58,451 nt of DNA from JAENVT01 sp031424145. Its GTDB lineage: Bacteria > Actinomycetota > Acidimicrobiia > Acidimicrobiales > Ilumatobacteraceae. Every line of letters starts with the position of its first letter. Position 1 is the first letter of the stretch. This document shows, piece after piece, positions 31,984-39,916 of this stretch. Location of the stretch: the NCBI GenBank assembly GCA_031424145.1, contig JANPGV010000221.1:1-58451 (forward strand). The letters run 5' to 3'. The notes under the pieces were generated by a model that worked only from the letters and a program-made list of their open reading frames with translations, had not been told where the DNA came from and ran no database searches. A program made the position numbers and the translations under genes.

Positions 31984-32471
31984 GCCAGTGGCACAACCCG
32001 ACGGCTCGCGAGCGGCTGGAGATCATCCGCTCCACATCGTCGGTGGCGATCGTCGGCATGTCCGCCGACCCGAGCCGGGCGAGCTACTTCGTCGCCACGT
32101 ACCTCCTGTCGTCGAGCTGCGCGTTCGAACACGTGTGGTTCGTCAACCCGAAAGGGGGCGAGATACTCGGCCGCCCCGTCTACTCCTCTCTGGCGGAGCT
32201 ACCAGAGGCCCCGGATCTCGTCGACGTGTTCAGGCGGGCAGACGATCTACCCGCCGTCGCCAAAGAAGTCGTTGCCATTCCCGGGATACGGACGTTCTGG
32301 GCACAGCTCGGCTTGAACTCTCCTGAAGCAGTCGAGATCATCATCAACGCCGGTCGCACCGCCGTGATGGACAGGTGCCTGAAGATCGAACACGCGCGGT
32401 TTCGAGGCGGCCTCCATCAGGCGGGTTTCGATACCGGGGTCATCTCCTCGCGCCGTCGACCATTGCTCTAG
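31980..32471 (+). CDS. CoA-binding domain protein (YccU-like)
   Basis: 163 residues, a Rossmann-type CoA_binding_2 domain. SSVAIVGMSADPSRASYFVATYLL is the nucleotide-binding start, followed by VWFVNPKGGEILGRPVYSSLAELPEAPDLVDVFR and the end strand TFWAQLGLNSPEAVEIIINAGRTAVMDRCLKIEH. The GTG start overlaps the metY stop, so the pair is one translational unit, an association often seen next to O-acetylhomoserine sulfhydrylases. The biochemical role is not established. The last 15 residues are basic and variable. Confidence 0.9.
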   Translation: MSQWHNPTARERLEIIRSTSSVAIVGMSADPSRASYFVATYLLSSSCAFEHVWFVNPKGGEILGRPVYSSLAELPEAPDLVDVFRRADDLPAVAKEVVAIPGIRTFWAQLGLNSPEAVEIIINAGRTAVMDRCLKIEHARFRGGLHQAGFDTGVISSRRRPLL

Positions 32472-32497
32472 CCAGGTAGTTGGTGACGGCGCACTCC

Positions 32498-32524
32498 GGT
32501 TTCACGCCCCGCTGCAGTGGGTAG
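32498..32524 (+). promoter_or_regulatory. SigB/SigF-type promoter for the cupredoxin gene
   Basis: GGTTT at 32498-32502, 16 bases, GGGTAG at 32519-32524, 68 bases before the start at 32593. The last base differs from GGGTAT/C. Confidence 0.6.
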
Positions 32525-32592
32525 TCGCGGAGTCCAATCCGTTCGGGCTGCCGCGCCGAACAAGGTGGGGCCTACGTCGAGAAAGCAACGTG

Positions 32593-33327
32593 ATGAACAT
32601 CGGACGAACACTCAGGATGGTCGCGGCCATCGCCCTGCTGATCGGCGGGCTGGTACATCTGCAGCTGTACTTCGAGGGTTACCGGTCCGTCGACAAGATC
32701 GGCCGGTCGTTCCTTCTGCACGCGATCGCATCGGGTCTCGTTGCTGCCGCGCTTGCGGCTCGCAAGGACCGGTTGGTACGGCTGGCCGGTCTTGGCCTGG
32801 CAGCTGCAACGCTGGGCGCGTTCGTCATGAGTCGCCGAGCTCACGGGTTGTTCGACTTTCGCGAGCACGGCCTGACGCCGTCGCCGCAAGCAACCATCGT
32901 TCTCGTGGTCGAGATCGCTGCCCTGGTCTTGCTCGCTGTGTCGTTCCTGCCGACGGTCAACGAGGACTCGTCGCCGTCAGTTGGCATGCTGGGCGTCTCG
33001 ATGGGCGTTTCCGCTGCGGTTCTCATCGGCCTCGGCGCATACTGGGCGGCTCACTACGGCGGCACGGTCAAGGCGACGGCTAATGGCGTACAGATTGCCA
33101 ACTTTGCGTTTGGCCCGGCGGACCTCAGTGTCGCCAAAGGAACAACCGTGACGTGGACCAACGGTGATGCGGTCGAGCACAGCATCATCGCCGACGACCT
33201 CAGCTTCCAGAGCGACCCGATAGGCAAAGGGGCGACGTTCGTCAACAAGTTCGGTTCGACGGGACAGTTCGCCTACCGCTGCGGGATTCATCCGCAGATG
33301 ACTGGGACGATAACCGTCACGGGCTGA
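32593..33327 (+). CDS. Membrane-anchored cupredoxin (blue copper domain)
   Basis: 244 residues from ATG 32593 (GTG 32590 also possible). Four hydrophobic helices (about 8-28, 40-60, 65-80 and 95-120, and a fifth near 135-155) precede a C-terminal plastocyanin-like domain. Copper ligands are visible: His in DAVEHSII, then Cys, His and Met in YRCGIHPQM, the amicyanin-like C-x2-H-x2-M pattern. The copper domain should face outside. Likely roles are electron transfer or copper handling. A SigB/SigF-type promoter precedes it. Its TGA abuts the stop of the opposing gene with no spacer (TGATCA). Confidence 0.88.
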   Translation: MNIGRTLRMVAAIALLIGGLVHLQLYFEGYRSVDKIGRSFLLHAIASGLVAAALAARKDRLVRLAGLGLAAATLGAFVMSRRAHGLFDFREHGLTPSPQATIVLVVEIAALVLLAVSFLPTVNEDSSPSVGMLGVSMGVSAAVLIGLGAYWAAHYGGTVKATANGVQIANFAFGPADLSVAKGTTVTWTNGDAVEHSIIADDLSFQSDPIGKGATFVNKFGSTGQFAYRCGIHPQMTGTITVTG

Positions 33328-34284
33328 TCAGGCGCTGAGCTCGGCCCACACCGACTTGCCGCTGCTGTCGATCTCGATCCCCCAACGTCGGGCGATGATA
33401 CTGACAAGGAGCAGGCCGCGCCCCGTCACGGTGGTCGGTGACGGACTTCCTACGACCGGCATGTCTTTGCTCGAGTCGCGAAGCGACACCCGAAGCGTGC
33501 CCGTCTGCCACGCCATGGCGACGGAGAACTCGGTGCGGGCGTGCAGCACAGCATTCGTGGCCAGCTCACTGACGACGATCATGGCGTCCTCGGTCAACAG
33601 GCTGAGGTGCCAGGACGAGAGCGTCTTCATGACGAACGTTCGACACGCGCTGAGAGACCGCGAATCGCAGCTGAACGAACGCGTCGCTTCCAACGCCTCC
33701 ACCGGGCTCTCAACATCCGGCGACCTGTGATGCGAGACGTCGCCCAGGACCTCGGAATGGCATTCACAGATCTGATGAAACGACGCTTCGTTCTCATCGC
33801 CGGACACCGCGTGCGCGGGATAGGCGCACAACAGTCCGAACGGCACCTGCCGGCGAAGATCGTTCCACAGTGACTCGAGCTCGATCGCGGCTGCGACATG
33901 CCCCGCATCCCACAGAACGGCGACCATCTCTCCGTAGACCCTGACCGATCGTCCTGTTGCGGCAGCGTCTCGAATCAACTCGCCGAACTGTGTGAAGAAC
34001 GCCGACGACTGCGGCCAGTCGTCGACCAAGAACCGCGACATCGCCGACTCGGCGTTGAAGGTGACGAGGCGGTGCTCGTAACGAGCTTCGCCGAGGTCGA
34101 TGCCGGCGCGACGCATGGTCGATTCGAACGCAGACATATGGCCGGGCGTGGCGGCCACGACAGCAACCTCACCGGCTTCCAGACCTTCGATCAGGTACTC
34201 GCACACAGAGTTGGCCAGATCGTCGACATCGTCGTAGAACAGGACGACATGATCCTGAGGCTCAACCCTTGTGTCGAGAGACAT
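33328..34284 (-). CDS. MEDS domain sensor fused to an anti-sigma HATPase
   Basis: 318 residues from ATG 34284 (a TTG two codons upstream is possible). Residues 1-180 form a MEDS (DcmR sensory) domain: QDHVVLFYDDVDDLANSVCEYLIEGLEAGEVAVVAATPGH, later FLVDDWPQSSAFFTQFGELI and RVYGEMVAVLWDAG. The C-terminal 110 residues are an RsbW-like GHKL domain with EDAMIVVSELATNAVLHA (N-box Asn) and TGRGLLLVSIIARRWG. It probably senses a signal and controls a STAS antagonist or sigma factor. It follows the STAS gene (34302-34670) by 17 bases, forming a small operon, and it abuts the cupredoxin gene tail to tail. Confidence 0.9.
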   Translation of the reverse strand: MSLDTRVEPQDHVVLFYDDVDDLANSVCEYLIEGLEAGEVAVVAATPGHMSAFESTMRRAGIDLGEARYEHRLVTFNAESAMSRFLVDDWPQSSAFFTQFGELIRDAAATGRSVRVYGEMVAVLWDAGHVAAAIELESLWNDLRRQVPFGLLCAYPAHAVSGDENEASFHQICECHSEVLGDVSHHRSPDVESPVEALEATRSFSCDSRSLSACRTFVMKTLSSWHLSLLTEDAMIVVSELATNAVLHARTEFSVAMAWQTGTLRVSLRDSSKDMPVVGSPSPTTVTGRGLLLVSIIARRWGIEIDSSGKSVWAELSA

Positions 34285-34301
34285 AGCCAAAGTCTGACTC
34301 G

Positions 34302-34670
34302 TCAGCTCGCGGATTGATGGGGATCGGCGGATCCACCGTGCTCGGTGGGTACGGCCTCGATGCGGATGACCTCGTTGAGCCCCGTCATGGAGAGCAGGCG
34401 CTGAACGATGTCTGGTGGATTGCGGATGAGCACCGAATCGTGCGCACCGTTCTGGTCGGTGGCCGCAACCAACACATTGAGCCCGGACGAGTCCATGAAC
34501 GTGACGTTTGCGAAATCGAGCACGACCTTGCCGGTCCGGCGTAGCCCCTCGTCAATTGCTGCGCCGAACACGCCGGCGGTAGCCAGGTCGATCTCGCCCC
34601 CGATGGCAAGCACGACGTGACCGTCGAGGTGCACAGTGTCAATACGGAGCCCGTCGTCAGCCGTCTGCAC
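34302..34670 (-). CDS. Anti-sigma factor antagonist, STAS domain
   Basis: 122 residues, a single STAS domain: VVLAIGGEIDLATAGVF, then KVVLDFANVTFMDSSGLNVLV with the phospho-acceptor Ser at 61. The GTG start is well supported by GGGAGG 8 bases upstream. It is the first gene of a two-gene operon with the MEDS-HATPase gene, its likely kinase partner. It is divergent from a second antagonist/kinase/phosphatase operon, with a 134-base region between them. Confidence 0.92.
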   Translation of the reverse strand: MQTADDGLRIDTVHLDGHVVLAIGGEIDLATAGVFGAAIDEGLRRTGKVVLDFANVTFMDSSGLNVLVAATDQNGAHDSVLIRNPPDIVQRLLSMTGLNEVIRIEAVPTEHGGSADPHQSAS

Positions 34671-34763
34671 GATTCTTGCCTCCCACCATTTTGGCCAGCA
34701 CTATCGGCCACCAGTAACGGTCACCAGAACTCGAACAGTTTACGGCCCCCGCGCCGAACGTCA

Positions 34764-34777
34764 AGCACGTTCGTGCT
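34764..34777. promoter_or_regulatory. Palindrome in the divergent partner-switch intergenic region
   Basis: AGCACG-TT-CGTGCT, a perfect 6-bp-arm palindrome, lies between the divergent STAS (34670) and HATPase (34805) starts. Possible operator; no regulator can be named. No SigB-type promoter match is seen in this region. Confidence 0.3.
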
Positions 34778-34804
34778 GCTCACGGGAACTAGGGTCTCCG
34801 CCTG

Positions 34805-35188
34805 ATGGGTTCGGGGACTACCACGATCGAGCTGGGCGTTGGCCCTGACTCGCTGTCGCCAAGGGCCACACGGCACATGTTTGCCAAACATTTCGCGGAC
34901 CACCCGCGCCTCGACGACCTGCTGCTGTGCCTCAGTGAAGTGGTCACCAACGCTGTTCTGCACGCCGGACCTCCCATTCAGGTGAAAGGCGCTGTCGTCG
35001 AGTCGAAGAAGATACGAGTGGAAGTCAGCGATGGCTCGAAGGCATCACCGGTGAAGCGCCATCCCGCGGACTTTTCGCCCACCGGCCGAGGCTTGCATCT
35101 TCTCGACAGCCTGACCTCTGATTGGGGAGTCGACATCACGAGCGGGGGCAAGACGGTTTGGTTCGAGATTGCAGGCGACGCGGCGTGA
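34805..35188 (+). CDS. Anti-sigma regulatory kinase, HATPase_c
   Basis: 127 residues, a minimal RsbW-type GHKL domain. The N box is LLLCLSEVVTNAVLHAG with the Asn near residue 45; the later glycine loop is FSPTGRGLHLLDSLTSDWG, and it ends GGKTVWFEI. In related actinobacterial proteins this domain is fused to a helical C-terminal domain that here belongs to the next gene. The ATG at 34805 has no clear ribosome site. The GTG of the next gene overlaps its stop by 4 bases (GTGA). Confidence 0.9.
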   Translation: MGSGTTTIELGVGPDSLSPRATRHMFAKHFADHPRLDDLLLCLSEVVTNAVLHAGPPIQVKGAVVESKKIRVEVSDGSKASPVKRHPADFSPTGRGLHLLDSLTSDWGVDITSGGKTVWFEIAGDAA

Positions 35189-35988
35189 ACTCGGACGAGC
35201 TTTGCGTAGTCGAGTTGCGCCACCTACCGCTGGCAGTGCTGAATCGCGCCCAGGATCACAATCTGACGTTGATGCGCGAGTTGGCGCTCGTGCACACCGC
35301 CGATGAAGGGGGCATTGCGCCGGCACGGCTGCTATGGCTCTCGCAGACCCTCGACCAGCAATACGCTGACTTCAACGCCGAACCGCGCGAAACCCTGCAG
35401 AGAGCCATCGAGGGCGACAACTCACACATCGATGTGCACTACCAGGTGCCCGCACATGCGGCTGAAGCAGCCGCCGAACTGGGCGCCGCATTGGATGAGG
35501 TCGACGAGTACTGCCAGCAGGGTGACCTGTTGACCTTGGTCACCCCGCCAGAAGCGCTTGCATTCCGTCGCTGGCTGCTCGGCGAGTTCGTTGCCCAGAT
35601 TCGCCAGCGCTCGGAACCACAACCCTGGACCGATGAGCTCTTCGTCGGTGCCGAGGCGATCCCTTCACAGACGTCTACCGAGACGAACGCCTCGATCACC
35701 ACTGACCGAGCAACTGGCACCATCACCATCAAAGAGGACTTCGATCTCGAAGGTGCCGCGCGTCTGCGCGGCCAGTTCGCCAGCGTGCTCGATAGAGGCG
35801 TCGTTCATCTCACCGTTGATCTCGCAGACTGCAAGTTCATCGACTCCGTCGGGGTCAGCCTGCTTCTGACCACACGCGAACGACTGCGGCAGTCACACGG
35901 CAGCATCGTCGTCACCAACGCGACCGGGGCGACGCAGCGGACGTTGGAGACCACAGGCGTGTACGACATGTTGACAAAAGGGACTTGA
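35185..35988 (+). CDS. Helical regulatory domain fused to STAS antagonist
   Basis: 267 residues. Residues 1-150 are a helical domain (LNRAQDHNLTLMRELALV..., PARLLWLSQTLDQQYADF, ATP-free) that in other actinobacteria follows an RsbW-like HATPase in the same polypeptide. It ends with the typical block DLLTLVTPPEALAFRRWLLGEFVAQI. Residues 165-267 are a STAS domain with CKFIDSVGVSLLL; Ser221 is the expected phosphorylation site, but the second Ser of DSSG is Val. So the kinase has been split off and its tail joined to the antagonist. The GTG start overlaps the kinase stop. A TTG/GTG start of the phosphatase overlaps its end. Confidence 0.85.
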   Translation: MNSDELCVVELRHLPLAVLNRAQDHNLTLMRELALVHTADEGGIAPARLLWLSQTLDQQYADFNAEPRETLQRAIEGDNSHIDVHYQVPAHAAEAAAELGAALDEVDEYCQQGDLLTLVTPPEALAFRRWLLGEFVAQIRQRSEPQPWTDELFVGAEAIPSQTSTETNASITTDRATGTITIKEDFDLEGAARLRGQFASVLDRGVVHLTVDLADCKFIDSVGVSLLLTTRERLRQSHGSIVVTNATGATQRTLETTGVYDMLTKGT

Positions 35989-37796
35989 CCGCCGTGGAGC
36001 TCGTTCCAACCCGCCTTGGCCTGCTCCACGAACTGACGTCGGGCCTCGCGGAACGCATGGGTCTGCAGTCGATCGCCAGCTTTGTGCTCGGCGTAGGACG
36101 CAACGCGATCGAGGCGAATCGCGGCACGCTCTGTCTCATGTCGAGCGATGGACTGTCGCTCGAGGTCGTCGGTCACGTCGGTTACGACACGGCGATGATG
36201 AACACGTGGCAGCGCTTCGCAGTGGACGCCCCGTTGCCGGCGTCCGATGTAGTTCGGTCGCAGGTGCCGATATACCTCCACAGTCCTCAGGAGCGAGCCG
36301 ACCGCTACCCGATCTTCGCCGACACAGGTGGGGACGGTGCCAGCGCCTATCTGCCTCTGATCGTTCGAGATTCCGCCCTGGGCGCGATTGTTTTCGGTTT
36401 CGACGGTGAACGCGATTTCAACGAGGACGACCGTTCCTTCCTCGCCGCGCTCACGACGCAATGCGCGGTCGCGATCGATCGTGCGCTTCTCTACGAAGCT
36501 GCGCTTCGGCGACAGGCCGACCTCGTGCTGATGGCCAATGCATCAACCGTGCTGGCACACGCCGGCGACGATCTCGACGCCGCCCTGCAGCAGTTCGTCG
36601 ACCTGGTTTCCCCCTCGCTCGTCGACATCTGCAGCGTTCATCTCCTCGACAGTCCGGGCGCCACTCGTCTCGCTGCCCGGGCGTTCACCGTCTACGAGCA
36701 ACTCGCAGCGACCAGACGCGTCAGCTCGTTCGGTGCTGACCTCAGTGCAGTACACGGCCTCGGGCGAACGCTGCGAACAGGTGATGAAGTCACGTGGGAC
36801 GATGGCGACCACTTCATCACCCAGATCGCTCGCAACGACGAACATCGCGCCGCACTGCAGGCAATGAACCTCGGTGCGGGCATCATCGTTCCGATGATGG
36901 CGGCCGGCCGGGTCCTGGGTGCATGCGTCTTTGCCAACCACGCGCACCGGGGGATGACCGACGAAGACCGCCAGCTGGCCAGGTCGCTCGGCGAGCGGGC
37001 TGCCGTCCTGCTCGACAACGCTCGACTGCTGAAGCAGCGCAAAGAGGTCAGCCACGGGCTGCAGGCTGCACTACTGCCGGCCTCGTTGCCGTCGGTACCG
37101 GGATTCGAGCTCGGCGCTCGATACCAATCGGCGGGTGAAGGTTTGGAGGTCGGAGGCGATTTCTACGATGTCGTAGCCGTTGGTCGCGGACAATGGTTGC
37201 TGGTCGTCGGCGACGTGACCGGGCACGGGGTCGAGGCCGCGGCGGCTACGGGACTTGTGCGCCACACCATCCGGTCGGCGGCGATGATGGGCATGCGGCC
37301 GTCGGAGATCCTCGATCACGCCAACAACGCCATGCTCAATGGCTCTGACGCGCTCCCCTCCGGCGTCTACTGCACGATCGCGTTGGTCTCTCTCACGGCA
37401 GTTCCCGATGACTCGCCGGACGCCGGCACCGCCTCGTCGCGAATCATCATTGCCTGCGGGGGCCATCCGCCGCCGATTGTCCGTCGGGCCGCCGGAGATG
37501 TCCAGCAACTCGAAGCCCACGGCCGATTGCTCGGATATTTCCCGACGGTCGAAGCAGGCGAGCTCGAGCTGGACCTGGCTCCTGGCGACTCGCTGATCGC
37601 GTTCACGGACGGTGTGATCGAACGACACAGCGACTCCGGATGGTTCCGGGAGAAAGACCTCGTGGAACTGCTCAGCCGGACGGATCTCGACGCCGATGCC
37701 TTGGCTGGAGTGATCCGCGATTCTGTCGTTGACGCTTTCGCGACGCCACCCACCGACGACATGGCCATCCTGGTAGCCCGTCGACGTGGGGCCTAG
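35985..37796 (+). CDS. GAF-GAF-SpoIIE (PP2C) serine phosphatase
   Basis: 603 residues. Two GAF domains (about 15-165 and 180-345) are followed by a PP2C/SpoIIE phosphatase domain (about 355-600). The metal-binding motifs are GGDFYDVV, VVGDVTGHGVEAAAATGLV and FTDGVIERH, ending DDMAILVARR. It should remove phosphate from STAS antagonists and so activate a sigma factor in response to a ligand of the GAF domains. It starts at TTG 35985 (TTGA overlap with the previous stop) or GTG 35994. Unlike the phosphatase copy at 3316-4866, this one is intact. It is the last gene of the kinase-antagonist-phosphatase operon. Confidence 0.93.
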   Translation: MTAVELVPTRLGLLHELTSGLAERMGLQSIASFVLGVGRNAIEANRGTLCLMSSDGLSLEVVGHVGYDTAMMNTWQRFAVDAPLPASDVVRSQVPIYLHSPQERADRYPIFADTGGDGASAYLPLIVRDSALGAIVFGFDGERDFNEDDRSFLAALTTQCAVAIDRALLYEAALRRQADLVLMANASTVLAHAGDDLDAALQQFVDLVSPSLVDICSVHLLDSPGATRLAARAFTVYEQLAATRRVSSFGADLSAVHGLGRTLRTGDEVTWDDGDHFITQIARNDEHRAALQAMNLGAGIIVPMMAAGRVLGACVFANHAHRGMTDEDRQLARSLGERAAVLLDNARLLKQRKEVSHGLQAALLPASLPSVPGFELGARYQSAGEGLEVGGDFYDVVAVGRGQWLLVVGDVTGHGVEAAAATGLVRHTIRSAAMMGMRPSEILDHANNAMLNGSDALPSGVYCTIALVSLTAVPDDSPDAGTASSRIIIACGGHPPPIVRRAAGDVQQLEAHGRLLGYFPTVEAGELELDLAPGDSLIAFTDGVIERHSDSGWFREKDLVELLSRTDLDADALAGVIRDSVVDAFATPPTDDMAILVARRRGA

Positions 37797-37799
37797 CGC

Positions 37800-38789
37800 T
37801 CACTTCAGCAGACGGACGGTCTTCTTCTCGCTCACCGAAAGTCCGTTGGCCCGTTGAGCGACGGGTCGCTGCCATCGACTGGCGAGGCTCCCTTCCAAAT
37901 ACGCCTCGACGACAGCTGGATGGATGTAACTGTTCCGACAGACGGATCTGGTGTTGCCGAGATGGTCAGCGACCTGATCGATCGCGGCATTCAAAACGCC
38001 TGCCGTTGGCTCTTCCTCGTCCTGCGTCGCCACGTACAGAGCCTCGGCAGCGCGCACCGTGGCGTTCCACGTTCGAAAGGTCTTGGCAGTAGCACCAGGC
38101 CGGGCGTACTCACCGAGATAGGCATTGACATCTGCGGAGTCGACACGCCGGATCGTGCCGTCGAGGCTCCTGTACTCGAACAGTTGCTGGCCGGGGAGGT
38201 GCTGACACGATCGAACGATCTTGGCCAACCTCCGGTTCTCGAGTGTCACGTCGAAGTCGTGGGCGGACTTGCCGCGAAACTCGAAGTGGATGGTGCTGCC
38301 GCGAACGACCACGTGTTTGTTGCGCAACGTTGTCAACCCGAAGGATCGATTGCTCTTGGCGTACTCGGTGTTGCCGATTCGCAGACTTGTCGCGTCGAGC
38401 AGGCGCACGAGCGTGGCGACCACCCTGTCATGACTGAGCTCATCCCTGCGCAGGTCACGATCCACTCGCCTGCGCAACGGTCCGAGCACGGATGCGAACG
38501 GTACGAGATCGGCGAACTTGTGGCTGGCACGATCGTCGACGAACGCAGCGTGATAGCGGTACTGCTTCCGCCCGCGCGCGTCGCGGCCCGTGGCTTGGAG
38601 GTGGCTGTCGGCGTCCGGCGCGATCCAAACGTCGGTCCATGCCGGCGGCACGACGAGTGACTTGATGCGATCGAGCTCAGTTCGCGAGGTGACGACACGC
38701 TTCGTCCGTTCGTCGAAGTACGTGAAGCGCTTCTCGCCGCGCCGCCGGATCCCGGGTTCCTGATCCGATCCGAATCGGAGGTGCGTCAT
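37800..38789 (-). CDS. DNA topoisomerase IB
   Basis: 329 residues, poxvirus-type bacterial topoisomerase I. It relaxes supercoils by a 3'-phosphotyrosyl intermediate. Landmarks: an N-terminal FTYFDE..., VVPPAWTDVWIAPDADSHLQATGRDARGRKQYRYHAAF, then DATSLRIGNTEYAKSNRSFGLTTL and FRGKSAHDFDV, and the catalytic Tyr288 in CRNSYIHPAVVEAYL. ATG 38789 follows AAGG and is preferred to the open frame up to 38903. A near-consensus SigB-type promoter lies about 40 bases upstream. Its end is 3 bases from the convergent phosphatase stop. Confidence 0.93.
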   Translation of the reverse strand: MTHLRFGSDQEPGIRRRGEKRFTYFDERTKRVVTSRTELDRIKSLVVPPAWTDVWIAPDADSHLQATGRDARGRKQYRYHAAFVDDRASHKFADLVPFASVLGPLRRRVDRDLRRDELSHDRVVATLVRLLDATSLRIGNTEYAKSNRSFGLTTLRNKHVVVRGSTIHFEFRGKSAHDFDVTLENRRLAKIVRSCQHLPGQQLFEYRSLDGTIRRVDSADVNAYLGEYARPGATAKTFRTWNATVRAAEALYVATQDEEEPTAGVLNAAIDQVADHLGNTRSVCRNSYIHPAVVEAYLEGSLASRWQRPVAQRANGLSVSEKKTVRLLK

Positions 38790-38826
38790 TGTTCGCCTTG
38801 GCTCATCTCGCTCATGTTCGCCAGTT

Positions 38827-38851
38827 CTACCCAGTGCCGATCGTTTGGAAC
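38827..38851 (-). promoter_or_regulatory. Weak SigB/SigF-type promoter for topoisomerase IB
   Basis: Minus strand: GGTTC (one mismatch to GGTTT; its last four bases are the complement of 38848-38851), 15 bases, GGGTAG (complement of 38827-38832), 38 bases from the ATG. It sits at the edge of the inverted-repeat element. Confidence 0.4.
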
Positions 38852-38855
38852 CATT

Positions 38856-38952
38856 CGAGTGTTTCCGGGCCGCGGCAGCCGAACGAGTGTTTCCGTCCAC
38901 CACGGGCGGGCGCGAAACACTCGTTTGAGCCGTCGCGGGCCGGAAACACTCG
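38856..38952. repeat. 97-bp palindromic repeat element with four copies of a 12-mer
   Basis: Four copies of CGAGTGTTTCCG (one is shortened by a base): two forward (38856-38867 and 38884-38895) and two inverted (38913-38923 and 38941-38952). The forward pair with its 16-base GC-rich spacer is about 85% identical to the reverse complement of the inverted pair. The whole therefore folds as one imperfect palindrome with arms of about 40 bases and a 15-17-base centre. It lies in the divergent region between topoisomerase IB and the SMP-30 gene. No copies were noticed elsewhere in the window. Confidence 0.8.
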
Positions 38953-38962
38953 TTGGTTGTCG

Positions 38963-39916
38963 GTGGCTGTCCGCTCCCGCGGCACGCGTAACATCTCGCC
39001 CATCGAACGATCGCGGAGACCAGAGACGATTGAGGCCCGGTTCGAGGTGCTCGATGACCGGTTTGCGGGGTGCCGGGGAGACTCGAGGTTCGAGCGCCTC
39101 TACGACGGATGCCGTTGGGCTGAGGGACCCGTCTACGTTCCCGCCGGCAGGTACGTGATCTGGAGCGACATCCCGAACGAGCGCATGCTGCGCTGGGACG
39201 AGATGTCTGGCCATATCGGGTTGTTCCGTCACCCTTCGGGCTTCTCGAACGGCAACACGCTCGATCGTCAGGGACGTCTGGTGACGTGCGAGCACGGCAA
39301 TCGGCGCGTGACGCGCACCGAACACGACGGGACGATCACGGTTGTGACCGATCGATTCGATGGCAAGCAGTTCAACAGTCCGAACGATGTGGTGGTCCGA
39401 TCGGATGGTTCTGTGTGGTTCACCGACCCCGCGTACGGGATCGACAGTGACTACGAAGGGCACCACGCCACGAGCGAGATCGGGGCTTGCCACGTCTACC
39501 GGGCCGACCCTGCAACTGGACACGTCGCGATCGTCGCCGATGACTTCGAACGGCCGAACGGGCTCGCCTTCTCCCTCGACGAGACGCATCTGTACATCGC
39601 CGACACCCGCCGGAACCACATCCGCATCTTTCCGGTCGAAGAAGGCGGCGGCCTCGGGCCCGGTGAGATCTTCGCCGACTGCACGGCCGGTGTGTTCGAC
39701 GGCATCCGCCTCGACAACGCCGGCCGTGTGTGGGCCGGCGTCGGCGAGGGACTCCACTGCTTCGATCCAGACGGCTCGCTGATCGGCAAGCTCCACCTGC
39801 CGGAGGCAGCGGCAAACCTCACGTTCGGAGGGCCACAGCGCAACCGGCTGTTCATCACCGCGACCACCTCGCTGTACTCGATTCGATTGACCGTTACGGG
39901 AGCACCGGCTCTATAG
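38963..39916 (+). CDS. SMP-30/gluconolactonase family lactonase
   Basis: 317 residues from GTG 38963. The frame is open to 38789, but the first 58 codons run through the repeat element and are rejected. A six-bladed propeller fold is indicated by the metal-site motifs RWAEGPVYVPAG (Glu), FNSPNDVVVRSDGSVWFTDP (Asn), RPNGLAFSLDETHLYIADT (Asn, Asp) and FDGIRLDNAGRVWAG. Such enzymes hydrolyse sugar-acid lactones such as gluconolactone, using Ca or Zn. There is no signal peptide, so it is cytoplasmic. The 3' end overlaps the convergent AI-2E-type gene by 23 bases. Confidence 0.9.
   Translation: MAVRSRGTRNISPIERSRRPETIEARFEVLDDRFAGCRGDSRFERLYDGCRWAEGPVYVPAGRYVIWSDIPNERMLRWDEMSGHIGLFRHPSGFSNGNTLDRQGRLVTCEHGNRRVTRTEHDGTITVVTDRFDGKQFNSPNDVVVRSDGSVWFTDPAYGIDSDYEGHHATSEIGACHVYRADPATGHVAIVADDFERPNGLAFSLDETHLYIADTRRNHIRIFPVEEGGGLGPGEIFADCTAGVFDGIRLDNAGRVWAGVGEGLHCFDPDGSLIGKLHLPEAAANLTFGGPQRNRLFITATTSLYSIRLTVTGAPAL

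Noticed and set aside
38789..38962. 58-codon N-terminal extension of the SMP-30 protein
   Set aside because: It passes through the palindromic repeat element and does not align with the family.
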